From Colivivens sp964452915 (GTDB lineage Bacteria > Bacteroidota > Bacteroidia > Bacteroidales > Bacteroidaceae), in contig CAYVNW010000043.1 of assembly GCA_964452915.1 (NCBI GenBank), forward strand, positions 1 through 20,243: 20,243 nt of DNA, read 5' to 3'. Below the pieces are notes generated by a model. The model saw only the letters and a program-made list of their open reading frames with translations, ran no database searches and was not told the origin of the DNA. Positions within the stretch are counted from its first letter, which is position 1. Each line of letters starts with the position of its first letter. The position numbers and the translations under genes were made by a program. Below are positions 8,231-14,837 of this stretch, in pieces.

Positions 8231-9480
8231 TTATAATGAATACATTTTAGATTCTAACCATTTTATTTCTTTGTCTATTTTGGAGCCTTCTACTCCAAGG
8301 GATTTCGCTTTCCGGTATGATTCGTATGCATTTTTGTACATTCGTTGGTATGCAAAAACTTCTGCAAGATACTTATAGGTTGCCCCATCGTTGTACGGAC
8401 ACTTTTTAGGGCATTTGAATTTCAATGCATTTTTAAACAGCCTTATAGCTTTGCCACATTCCTCTTTTCTAAATGCTTCGATACCTTTTTTTACCATAAC
8501 CTCACGTTTGCTGATATGTTCTGCAAAAACATACTGCCAGATTAGCATTATTGCAGAGTTTGTATCATCAGCAAATTGAAGTTGTGGGTCTTTGCACTTG
8601 AAACCACATTTCTCGGCAACTCTTCGTGATGCCTTGTTTGTCGTGCTTATAACAAGATAGAGAATATCAACTCCTACATCTTTCGTTTCGTTTCGCAAGC
8701 TCATCAATGCCTCGCTCGCAAGTCCATAGTTTCTGTAATCTGGCAAAACTGAATATGTAATGTAGCCGATGGTATCACCATCTTTCAGTTCTATTTGGCA
8801 AGCTATCATGCCTATAGGCTCAGAGTCTAACGTTTCTATTACATAAGGAAAGGCCATTCCTTTAGCAAAATAATCGAGGGTGGCTTCAAAGAAAGCGTTG
8901 ATGTCATCACCATATTTTCCTAAAGTGAAGTATTTGCGAAACTCCTCATCAGAACAAAGTTCCTTAATGAAAATCCTATCTTCTCTCCGTAGATATCTAA
9001 GTCTTGTAATAGGGGGCTTATGCTCTCTTACACCGTATGTATATTCGCGTTCTGTAACATCATTTTTCAGTATAAATGTAACCTCGGTATCACTTTTAGC
9101 TAATATGCGAGCTGCATTCAGATGTGTGACATCTGTTACATGACCTCGATATGACAATTTTACACAATCACAATCCTCTGCCTGCCATCTGATGGTAGTA
9201 GGAACATTAGGGATTATCTCGTCGTAGTCAAATCGACTTAGGTGTGGGGAAACGGCATCACAGACTTCGCANNNNNNNNNNNNNNNNNNNNNNNNNNNNN
9301 NNNNNNNNNNNNNNNNNNNNNNNNNNNNNNNNNNNNNNNNNNNNNNNNNNNNNNNNNNNNNNNNNNNNNNNTCTCGTCGTAGTCAAATCGACTTAGGTGT
9401 GGGGAAACGGCATCACAGACTTCGCACTCTATGACATCGTCTGTGTTTACTGTTTCGCAAAGTTTACAGAGCCAGCTCAT
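8231..9480 (-). CDS. RanBP2 zinc finger / beta-sandwich / GNAT / TPR fusion (interrupted by assembly gap)
   Basis: The gene is split by 100 Ns. If the identical 55-bp stretches on either side are collapsed, one open frame of 364 codons runs from the ATG at 9480 to the stop at 8231. Its parts in order are a RanBP2-type zinc finger (W-x-C-x2-C-x3-N-x6-C-x2-C, residues about 3-22), an Ig-like beta-sandwich (about 45-105), a GNAT acetyltransferase domain of RimJ/RimL type with the acetyl-CoA loop RNYGLASEAL, and C-terminal TPRs. GNAT enzymes move acetyl groups from acetyl-CoA to amines, often protein N termini or lysines; the substrate here is unknown. The ATG overlaps the previous stop as ATGA, so translation is coupled. 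The first two parts duplicate the preceding gene. A TTG at 9157 is not the real start, because the reading frame continues upstream without a stop. Confidence 0.8.
9217..9271. repeat. 55-bp direct repeat, left copy at gap edge
   Basis: Identical base for base to 9372-9426 on the other side of the N gap. It encodes part of the RanBP2 zinc finger of the fusion gene. It is best explained as the same genomic segment present at both contig ends rather than a biological repeat. Confidence 0.9.
9272..9371. other. Assembly gap of 100 N
   Basis: Exactly 100 unknown bases, a common placeholder length for a gap of unknown size. The flanks are identical over 55 bp (9217-9271 and 9372-9426), which suggests two contig ends that overlap and were not merged. 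Removing 155 bases (one copy plus the Ns) restores an open reading frame across the junction. Confidence 0.95.
9372..9426. repeat. 55-bp direct repeat, right copy at gap edge
   Basis: Second copy of the 55-bp segment, identical to 9217-9271. A length of 55 is a common assembler k-mer size, which fits a short-read assembly artefact. Confidence 0.9.
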
Positions 9481-9788
9481 TTTTTATGTTTGATACCAAA
9501 TGTGTACGTTCTTTTTGCTATTTTGTTCTTTACTATTATAGCAACAATGCTTATTGGATAGTTTAATTTTATTTTAGCCTTCTTCCATTTAGTTATTTTA
9601 TGCCTCTGACCATTATATAGCGCTTCTATTTCATTGGCATTTACAGCTTCCCATTTTAATTCAGCATAAACATCGTCCTGATATTTATATGTGAAATAGG
9701 ATAGAGTTGGTGAAATACCTCCACAAACTTCGCATTCTACAACATCATCGAAGTTCGCTGTTTCGCAAAGATTACAGAACCAACTCAT
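9477..9788 (-). CDS. RanBP2-type zinc finger plus Ig-like domain protein
   Basis: This 103-residue protein opens with a perfect RanBP2-type zinc finger, W-x-C-x2-C-x3-N-x6-C-x2-C (residues 3-22). That finger is common in eukaryotic RNA- and ubiquitin-binding proteins and rare in bacteria. The rest looks like one small beta-sandwich (LKWEAVNANEIEAL near 40-53, then alternating beta strands ending RTYTFGIKHKK). The next gene in the operon encodes the same two modules with extra domains, so this is a duplicate. I placed the start at the ATG at 9788, one base after the kinase stop, because it matches the start of the paralogue (MSWxCxLCE). A TTG further upstream is in frame but overlaps the kinase gene. 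Its stop overlaps the next start as ATGA. It is probably a binding module for a partner shared with its paralogue. Confidence 0.75.
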   Translation of the reverse strand: MSWFCNLCETANFDDVVECEVCGGISPTLSYFTYKYQDDVYAELKWEAVNANEIEALYNGQRHKITKWKKAKIKLNYPISIVAIIVKNKIAKRTYTFGIKHKK

Positions 9789-9789
9789 T

Positions 9790-10866
9790 TTATTTATCGG
9801 CAATTTTTAGACCAGATCCACGCAGCCCAGAATGTGTTGGTTTGTGTTCTGTATCTTTTTCTTTACTTGTTTCTTTTGGACCTTTAGAACTAATAGGTTT
9901 GAACCCCGGACCAAACCTTAAACTTGACTTTTTGGGTTCATCGGGGGACATTCTTTCCGAAGATGGTGTGATTTCAACTGGTTTGATATTTTTTAACACA
10001 TTGAATACCTCATTTATGTTTGGACGGTCATTAGGATTCAAAGAGAGCATTTTTCTGATGAGTCCATCAATCTGTGGATGAAGCTTTTCCTTGAATGATA
10101 TAGTTCCTCCATCGTTCACACAAGTCCATGTGTTTTTATAATCTGGAGGTAAAATAGGTTTTCCCCCTGAGAAATACTCGCTAAAGATTATGCCCAATGT
10201 GAAAATGTCTGACTTGCAAGTCAGTGTTGCCCCCTCAATCTCCTCATCTTCGTCCATGATATAAGCCGCTTGCTCTGGCGAATAATACTCTGGAGTGCCA
10301 ACGAGATTTTCTCTGTCAGAAGGTGGTTCCCCTTCAAAATAGCTGTCATCGAAGTCTATCAGCTTTACGACATATCCACGGGCTGCTTCCTTAATTGGCA
10401 AATTGTCTGGTTTTAAGTCGCCATGAACAATTTTAAGCCCATGCAAAATTCTGATACTATGAACGGCGGATTTTGCTATTAGCAGTATTTTCTCTAAAGG
10501 GAGGCATGAAATACTTTCACAAGGAAAAGAAGAAATGTCTATTTTTTCTGTAACCTTATAATATGATGCCCTATCTCTAAAGAAGTCAATGGCATAAATA
10601 AGATTGCCACCAGTTCCTGCACAACATCTGCCAATAGCATTGTTAAGGGAGCGATGATGCTTTTCAAATTCATCACACGATTTCCTTTTTTGCTCTTTGA
10701 TACGTTCACTTCCAGAGCTATCTGGTGTGGGATATTTTGGAGCAAGAAATTCTTTAATGAAATAGGTCTTGCCATCTTTTTCGGCAAAGGAAATTTTGCT
10801 CATTCCTCCAGCAACCTTGAAGTCCTCAAGAATCCTATAGCCTTTTATGTTTTCTCCTTTTAGCAT
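9790..10866 (-). CDS. Eukaryotic-type Ser/Thr protein kinase
   Basis: The 358-residue protein has a kinase domain over about residues 8-295. Visible motifs are a glycine loop (AGGMSKISFA, 19-28), the ATP-anchoring Lys38 (FIKEF), the catalytic loop HGDLKPDN with Asp150 and Asn155, the metal-binding Asp171 in DFD (usually DFG), SPE at 196-198, Asp220, and Arg281 of subdomain XI. HGD instead of HRD suggests that it is not controlled by activation-loop phosphorylation. A tail of about 60 residues is disordered and contains two similar Gly/Leu/Arg motifs (SLRFGPGFKP and GLRGSGLK). There is no membrane segment, so it is cytoplasmic. It starts 3 nt after the phosphatase gene. Together with the vWA and PP2C genes it makes a TerY-P-like phosphorylation triad. 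Confidence 0.9.
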   Translation of the reverse strand: MLKGENIKGYRILEDFKVAGGMSKISFAEKDGKTYFIKEFLAPKYPTPDSSGSERIKEQKRKSCDEFEKHHRSLNNAIGRCCAGTGGNLIYAIDFFRDRASYYKVTEKIDISSFPCESISCLPLEKILLIAKSAVHSIRILHGLKIVHGDLKPDNLPIKEAARGYVVKLIDFDDSYFEGEPPSDRENLVGTPEYYSPEQAAYIMDEDEEIEGATLTCKSDIFTLGIIFSEYFSGGKPILPPDYKNTWTCVNDGGTISFKEKLHPQIDGLIRKMLSLNPNDRPNINEVFNVLKNIKPVEITPSSERMSPDEPKKSSLRFGPGFKPISSKGPKETSKEKDTEHKPTHSGLRGSGLKIADK

Positions 10867-10869
10867 GAC

Positions 10870-12171
10870 TTAACTCTTTAAGAATGGTCCTATCATTTCT
10901 CTTGTTTTTGCTGGAAGCTTTTCTAGACAATGATTCATTAGTTGCTTCGCAATAGACTCAGAAGTTTTTTTCTCAAATTCAGTTTTCAAAGTTTCAATTT
11001 CCTCTTCACTTTTGAGTGTGTCATGTTCAACTTCGGCATAAGATGCTTTGGTGGCACCATCAATAGAGTTTTCATTCTCTTGGATTGTATTTTCTGATGT
11101 TAAGCCAACTGATGACGCATCGTTAGCAGATACACCTTTGGAGTTATCATTCACGCATTTGGTTGATTCATCATTCGACGCAGCTTCATGCTCGCCAGTA
11201 TTGATGTATTTCATGTAGTTTGCCTTATAACTATTCCATTCAGATTGCATTTTCGCCTCTAATGCCGCTTTCTTTTGCTCTATAGAATTCTTGATGTTGT
11301 CTATTTCTTTTCTCAAGTCCTCCATTTCGTCAAAACCCTCTATTTTCTCATGTTCAAAAGATTCTTTTAGGGAATGGAAATCTTTGTATCCTATTGCACA
11401 CAATGACAGTGAAATGTCGTCCCCAGTAACATTACTGATTTCTTTCTTGATATAATTTTCCCATTCGGTTTCATCTTTAGATGATTTTAATCCCGCAAGC
11501 AAGACCTCATGAAAATGCATTGGCGTAGGGAAATACCCAAAACATCCGTCTGTTGCGCTCAGAATTATAAATGATTTAGATACGGTTATTGACCTGGAGT
11601 TTATTTCAAATTCTCTATCTGCACAAACACAGTTTGACAAAACACCATCATTACGTAGATTCTCCATAGGGTCAAGCTCCGTATCCAAGTCGTCTTTTGA
11701 GATTTGGAAAAATCCATCGCTATTCCACAGATAATTTCTTGAGTCTCCTGCCCAATAACTATTAATGGTAAAATCTCCGTTTGCTTTCTGTTCACATGTA
11801 ACAACAGCAAGAGTTGTGGGATATTCACGTACTAGTTTACTTCTTAGTCCAGAGGCTTTGGGAGGAAAATTATGTTTCTCTTCTTCCAGACGCGATTTCG
11901 CTGTATTCTTTATTCTTTCTGCACAAATTTCAGATGTCGATTTTGCATAATTCATGTAATTGTAAACAGATTCCTTAATTATGCGTGAGGCTACATAAGC
12001 CTTGGTATGTCCATCTCCGAAATCAGACTTACATTTGCCTGCACCCGACCCTCCCATACCATCGAAAACTCCGACAACGCAGAAATCATCCTTGACGAGA
12101 AAGAGAGGGTCGGAGTCTTCCCCATGACCCTCTCTCTTCTCTATCATAAACTTCAAGTTTATGGTGCTCAT
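10870..12171 (-). CDS. PP2C-family Ser/Thr protein phosphatase with C-terminal coiled coil
   Basis: The 433-residue protein has a complete PP2C catalytic domain (about 1-262). The metal ligands are present: GED (Glu18, Asp19), VFDGMGG with Asp37, GDSR (142-145), ATDG with Asp208, and GDD (Asp251 or Asp252). It should remove phosphate from Ser/Thr and most likely reverses the neighbouring kinase. After the domain come a charged coiled coil (about 283-330), a Ser/Asn/Thr-rich linker, and a final helical segment, which are not part of the core family. Its ATG lies one base after the vWA stop (TAG-T-ATG), so the two proteins are probably made in fixed ratio. The activity is well supported; the targets are unknown. 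Confidence 0.9.
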   Translation of the reverse strand: MSTINLKFMIEKREGHGEDSDPLFLVKDDFCVVGVFDGMGGSGAGKCKSDFGDGHTKAYVASRIIKESVYNYMNYAKSTSEICAERIKNTAKSRLEEEKHNFPPKASGLRSKLVREYPTTLAVVTCEQKANGDFTINSYWAGDSRNYLWNSDGFFQISKDDLDTELDPMENLRNDGVLSNCVCADREFEINSRSITVSKSFIILSATDGCFGYFPTPMHFHEVLLAGLKSSKDETEWENYIKKEISNVTGDDISLSLCAIGYKDFHSLKESFEHEKIEGFDEMEDLRKEIDNIKNSIEQKKAALEAKMQSEWNSYKANYMKYINTGEHEAASNDESTKCVNDNSKGVSANDASSVGLTSENTIQENENSIDGATKASYAEVEHDTLKSEEEIETLKTEFEKKTSESIAKQLMNHCLEKLPAKTREMIGPFLKS

Positions 12172-12172
12172 A

Positions 12173-12853
12173 CTATATTGAATTTACAATTGTTGAAAGA
12201 ATTGTCTCGTAGTCAACATCTTCCAAGCCTGCACCAGCCTTGGCTGGGTGATGGATAGTGTTACTCCAGTTCATACCAATTTCTGTCCATGCACTTGCGT
12301 CTGGTGCAAAAACGACTAGCCTTTTTGCAGATTTGCGCATTTTGCCCGATTGCTCGTCCTCCCACCAATCGGTAAGTTCATCAAAATCGGCTGGCATATT
12401 CTGTGGGTATGTAGGATTTTCCTTGCCTACGCCAAGAGGATGTGTAGATGCATCTGACCAAACAACAACTACATGACGTCGCTTGTCGCCACCTTCCGTC
12501 CAGTCAGAATCAATGGCCATAGCCAAGGCTTCGAGACCATTCTCTGGCTCATCGCCACCACCAGCGGGACGAAGTTTGCCAACAAAATTCTTGAAATCAG
12601 TTTCCTCATCAGGAATAGATAAGAACCCTGTGTCTTCTACAGCAGCGTTACCATCGCAACCGAAATCGCGAAAAGCAATAACACGAATGCGAAGCTCTGA
12701 TATTTCCTTTCCCTTCTCGTCGCATCTGTTGCGCAAATCTGGATAGAATTTGAGAGCATTGTTCTTTACGGTGTCCAAGAGGTCACCCATACTGCCTGTG
12801 CAGTCAATGCACATAACAATGTCTACATTGTACTTTAATCCTTGTCCTGCCAT
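12173..12853 (-). CDS. TerY-like von Willebrand factor A domain protein
   Basis: The 226-residue protein is essentially one vWA domain. The metal-binding MIDAS residues are visible: DCTGS (Asp17, Thr19, Ser21), the GGGDEPE motif at 98-104, and WSDAS with Asp134. Such domains bind partners through a divalent metal. The combination vWA, PP2C and protein kinase in this order matches the TerY-P triad described in comparative genomics of the tellurium-resistance (Ter) network. No TerC/D/Z genes are present in the window. It is the first gene of the ten-gene operon and follows the antiterminator gene by 105 nt, with no convincing promoter in between. Its base composition is somewhat more GC-rich than that of the genes after it. 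Confidence 0.85.
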   Translation of the reverse strand: MAGQGLKYNVDIVMCIDCTGSMGDLLDTVKNNALKFYPDLRNRCDEKGKEISELRIRVIAFRDFGCDGNAAVEDTGFLSIPDEETDFKNFVGKLRPAGGGDEPENGLEALAMAIDSDWTEGGDKRRHVVVVWSDASTHPLGVGKENPTYPQNMPADFDELTDWWEDEQSGKMRKSAKRLVVFAPDASAWTEIGMNWSNTIHHPAKAGAGLEDVDYETILSTIVNSI

Positions 12854-12958
12854 AATTGAAATAAAAGGCTGCCGGCTACCATAACAGCAGTTTTTAATAT
12901 TGTTAATTTCTTATACATAGAGAATGATGGAGCCATGCATTATGCAATCGTTTCTATG

Positions 12959-13693
12959 CTATTGAATTATTTCTTCTAAAAATGCACTCGGCACATACGC
13001 TGTCACCATCGTCACCAAACCTTCAACGACTACACCAACTCTCTGTTGTCCTTGCCACCTCGCTACTCGTCCAACCACTCCCTTGAACGCACCATCAATG
13101 ACCCTTACCAACTGTCCTTTCTCGAACTTGGGCACTTCGTCTAACGTCACAATGGTATTGTCCGTATCGGCAGCACAGATTATCTTCAGACTTTCCATCT
13201 GATAGTCGGGGACTATCAGTGGTGTCTTATTGATTCTGCAACCAACGTGGACGTGACGATAGTAAAAACGAAGGAATGCGAGGTTTACGTTGTTGTAAAC
13301 AAAAGTTTTGATTTGGTCTTCAGTACCGAATGCAAAGAATATATTTGGCAAACGTGATTCGGTGACAACTTTGCGTTTGCCATTGATGATTTTAATTACG
13401 GTGGTAGTGGGATAGAAAGCGGTGATGCCTTTAGCAACAAGATAATCGTATGCTGCCTTTTCTCTGCTGTATGTACAGCGGAGGGCATACCAGTGGGGAA
13501 TGTCTTTCTGCTTCTGTTGCTTTAATTCCGTTCCGCTATGCGCATTTCTGGTGGACACCCCTGTTTCTGAACTCTCTGCGTTGGTATTACTTTGAGTTTC
13601 GGGGAGGGCGTTGGGGGTAAGCCCAGCGCTGGGAGGAAATTCACCGCCTCCAAGGGTGTGTACATCTTCTAGTGTACATTCATCGATTTTCAT
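12959..13693 (-). CDS. UpxY/NusG-family transcription antiterminator
   Basis: The 244-residue protein has a NusG N-terminal domain (from HWYALRCTYSREKAA near residue 67) and a C-terminal KOW domain (FEKGQLVRVIDGAFKGVVGR, about 188-207). The first 65 residues are a low-complexity extension rich in Ser, Thr, Asn and Gly. NusG paralogues of the UpxY/LoaP kind ride RNA polymerase and let it pass terminators in long operons; in Bacteroides they are best known from capsule loci. Here the gene stands first, behind a roughly 480-nt leader with a terminator-like hairpin and ahead of a 12.6-kb operon. I infer that it acts on its own operon. The start ATG at 13693 gives the full NGN domain; a shorter start that drops the extension is possible. 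Confidence 0.85.
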   Translation of the reverse strand: MKIDECTLEDVHTLGGGEFPPSAGLTPNALPETQSNTNAESSETGVSTRNAHSGTELKQQKQKDIPHWYALRCTYSREKAAYDYLVAKGITAFYPTTTVIKIINGKRKVVTESRLPNIFFAFGTEDQIKTFVYNNVNLAFLRFYYRHVHVGCRINKTPLIVPDYQMESLKIICAADTDNTIVTLDEVPKFEKGQLVRVIDGAFKGVVGRVARWQGQQRVGVVVEGLVTMVTAYVPSAFLEEIIQ

Positions 13694-13747
13694 ATCGGTG
13701 CTAACTTTATTCTAGACAGAATTCGGTTAAGTTGCGACACAAAAAAG

Positions 13748-13775
13748 CGTGAGTCGTCCTGTTGTCCGTCCCACG
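13748..13775 (-). terminator. Terminator-like hairpin in the antiterminator leader
   Basis: On the minus strand, CGTGGGACG (13775-13767) can pair with CGACTCACG (13756-13748), with one mismatch, one wobble and a 10-nt loop. It is followed by C and six T residues (13746-13741). This is the shape of an intrinsic terminator, and it lies about 50 nt before the antiterminator start codon, where it could gate expression. Confidence 0.55.
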
Positions 13776-13781
13776 AGTCGA

Positions 13782-13826
13782 GGCTCTAGCACTGCCTATC
13801 AAAGTCGAACAGACAACGTTAGAGCC
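13782..13826 (-). promoter_or_regulatory. Leader hairpin upstream of the terminator
   Basis: GGCTCTAGC (13782-13790) and GTTAGAGCC (13818-13826) form a 9-bp stem with one wobble and a 27-nt loop. It lies directly upstream of the terminator-like hairpin in the transcript. A second small hairpin (13874-13880 with 13885-13891, loop of four) lies further upstream. These could be recognition elements for the antiterminator; that is inference. Confidence 0.35.
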
Positions 13827-14177
13827 CACGCCGATATGAAAATCACATCCGTAAAGAGACCTATATAGCACATTGCATCCGAAAGGATACAATCTATGCT
13901 TACAAGGTCTCCACGGGATTGATATAATCACACCCGGGACATCTACCGTTGGCTAAGTTCCAGACTTTGATTTTGAATTTGCTAGATTCGACTCGTCAAG
14001 AACGAAGCGTCAAGTAAACGCCTTCAATATGTCTGAACTATCTTCCCACCCAAGCCCGTTTCGCACAGATATGTCTTTCGATTTTACCATGCTCCACACG
14101 GCGTGAACTGTCTCATGATATCTCTTACAAGAACTCGTCTTGGGCTGATATTTTGCTGAGACATGATAATCCGAGTG

Positions 14178-14206
14178 CAAATATAAGCGTTTTTTATCAG
14201 AACAAA
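14178..14206 (-). promoter_or_regulatory. Candidate promoter of antiterminator and chaperone operon
   Basis: The minus strand shows TATATTTG (14178-14185), a full match to TAnnTTTG, with TTTG (14203-14206) 17 nt upstream, slightly shorter than the usual 19. Transcription from here would give a leader of about 480 nt. A second -7-like element, TAACTTTG (14259-14266), lies upstream but lacks a good -33 box. Confidence 0.5.
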
Positions 14207-14311
14207 GAGCAAATCTTGAAAAATCTCACTTGTCACTGAAAAATTGGCACGAAAAACGCAAAGTTAGGTCTGTTTGAACTACTCTATTGTATGATATACA
14301 CCATAGTTAAT

Positions 14312-14837
14312 TCAATGCTTTTGTGTCTTTCTCCTAGTCTGTGCTCCCAATCCGATTTTCTGTATACCATCCCAATTCGTAAGCTGGTTGGCGCATCCGT
14401 TTGAGCCGCCAAGCGAGAAGTTTGTATCGGCACTGCACGACATGTGGCCGACAAATGCAAGGAAATTATTGATGATGGGTTCGGTGTAAACGACTTATTT
14501 TGTGGCAAAGAGTTTGGTTCATGATGTGACACATTCTCTACGGGGAAGTTACCGCAATCATCCCACGCCATACCTGCAAGGAATTTTCTGTGGCTGCTTC
14601 TACATCTTTTAGCAGAATCAAGTGGCAAGTTGTGTTTTGATGCTGTTGCCATGATGCCGTAATATATAGCGTTAGCCTCTTGCTCGTTGAAGTCTGTCCG
14701 TCTTGTCTTTGAGAAACTTCTGAGGGCTTCGTGGCCTTCATTGATGAAACGGTCAATGATGCTTTGGCGTATGGATTGCTTGGCTTGCTCCTCACGGTTA
14801 ACCGCCGCTTCCTCTTGCTTGCGTTTCTCACACGCTC
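14312..14837 (-). pseudogene. Decayed C-terminal part of the MobV relaxase gene
   Basis: Sensible protein sequence jumps between frames here. The frame changes near 14824-14829 (RVR to KQEEAAVNREEQAKQSIRQ). It looks disturbed again at A-runs near 14607-14610 and 14584-14587, and once more near 14516-14520. A TAA at 14497-14495 interrupts the last frame, after which VVYTEP, NNFLAFVGHM and LTNWDG can be read to a stop at 14314-14312. Joined up, these pieces would make a relaxase C terminus of about 170 residues. The original reading is my reconstruction from sequence character, so exact indel positions are approximate. The intact N-terminal portion is described separately. Confidence 0.6.

Larger units (their letters stand above)
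13694..14283 (-). other. Long non-coding leader region
   Basis: About 590 bases without a convincing gene. It holds the candidate promoters, two hairpins and a terminator-like structure described separately. A 74-codon open frame at 13707-13931 has no recognisable domain and overlaps the structured leader, so I do not call it a gene. Confidence 0.55.

Noticed and set aside
8231..9157. A stand-alone GNAT-TPR protein starting at TTG 9157
   Set aside because: The frame stays open upstream, and the upstream residues match the beta domain of the paralogous gene, so TTG is an internal leucine codon.
9217..9426. A genuine 55-bp tandem or dispersed repeat
   Set aside because: The copies abut a 100-N placeholder exactly, and merging them repairs a gene, which points to assembly overlap.
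9238..9480. A separate 80-residue zinc-finger protein spanning the Ns
   Set aside because: Its stop arises only because the Ns and the repeated 55 bp shift the frame. Collapsing the duplicate gives a continuous fusion gene.
13707..13931. A 74-codon open frame before the antiterminator
   Set aside because: No recognisable domain, unusual composition, and it overlaps the terminator-like hairpin and other leader structure.
14284..14652. A separate 122-residue gene after the relaxase
   Set aside because: Its first half reads as the shifted continuation of the relaxase and its second half is out of the sensible frame, so it is part of the decayed gene.
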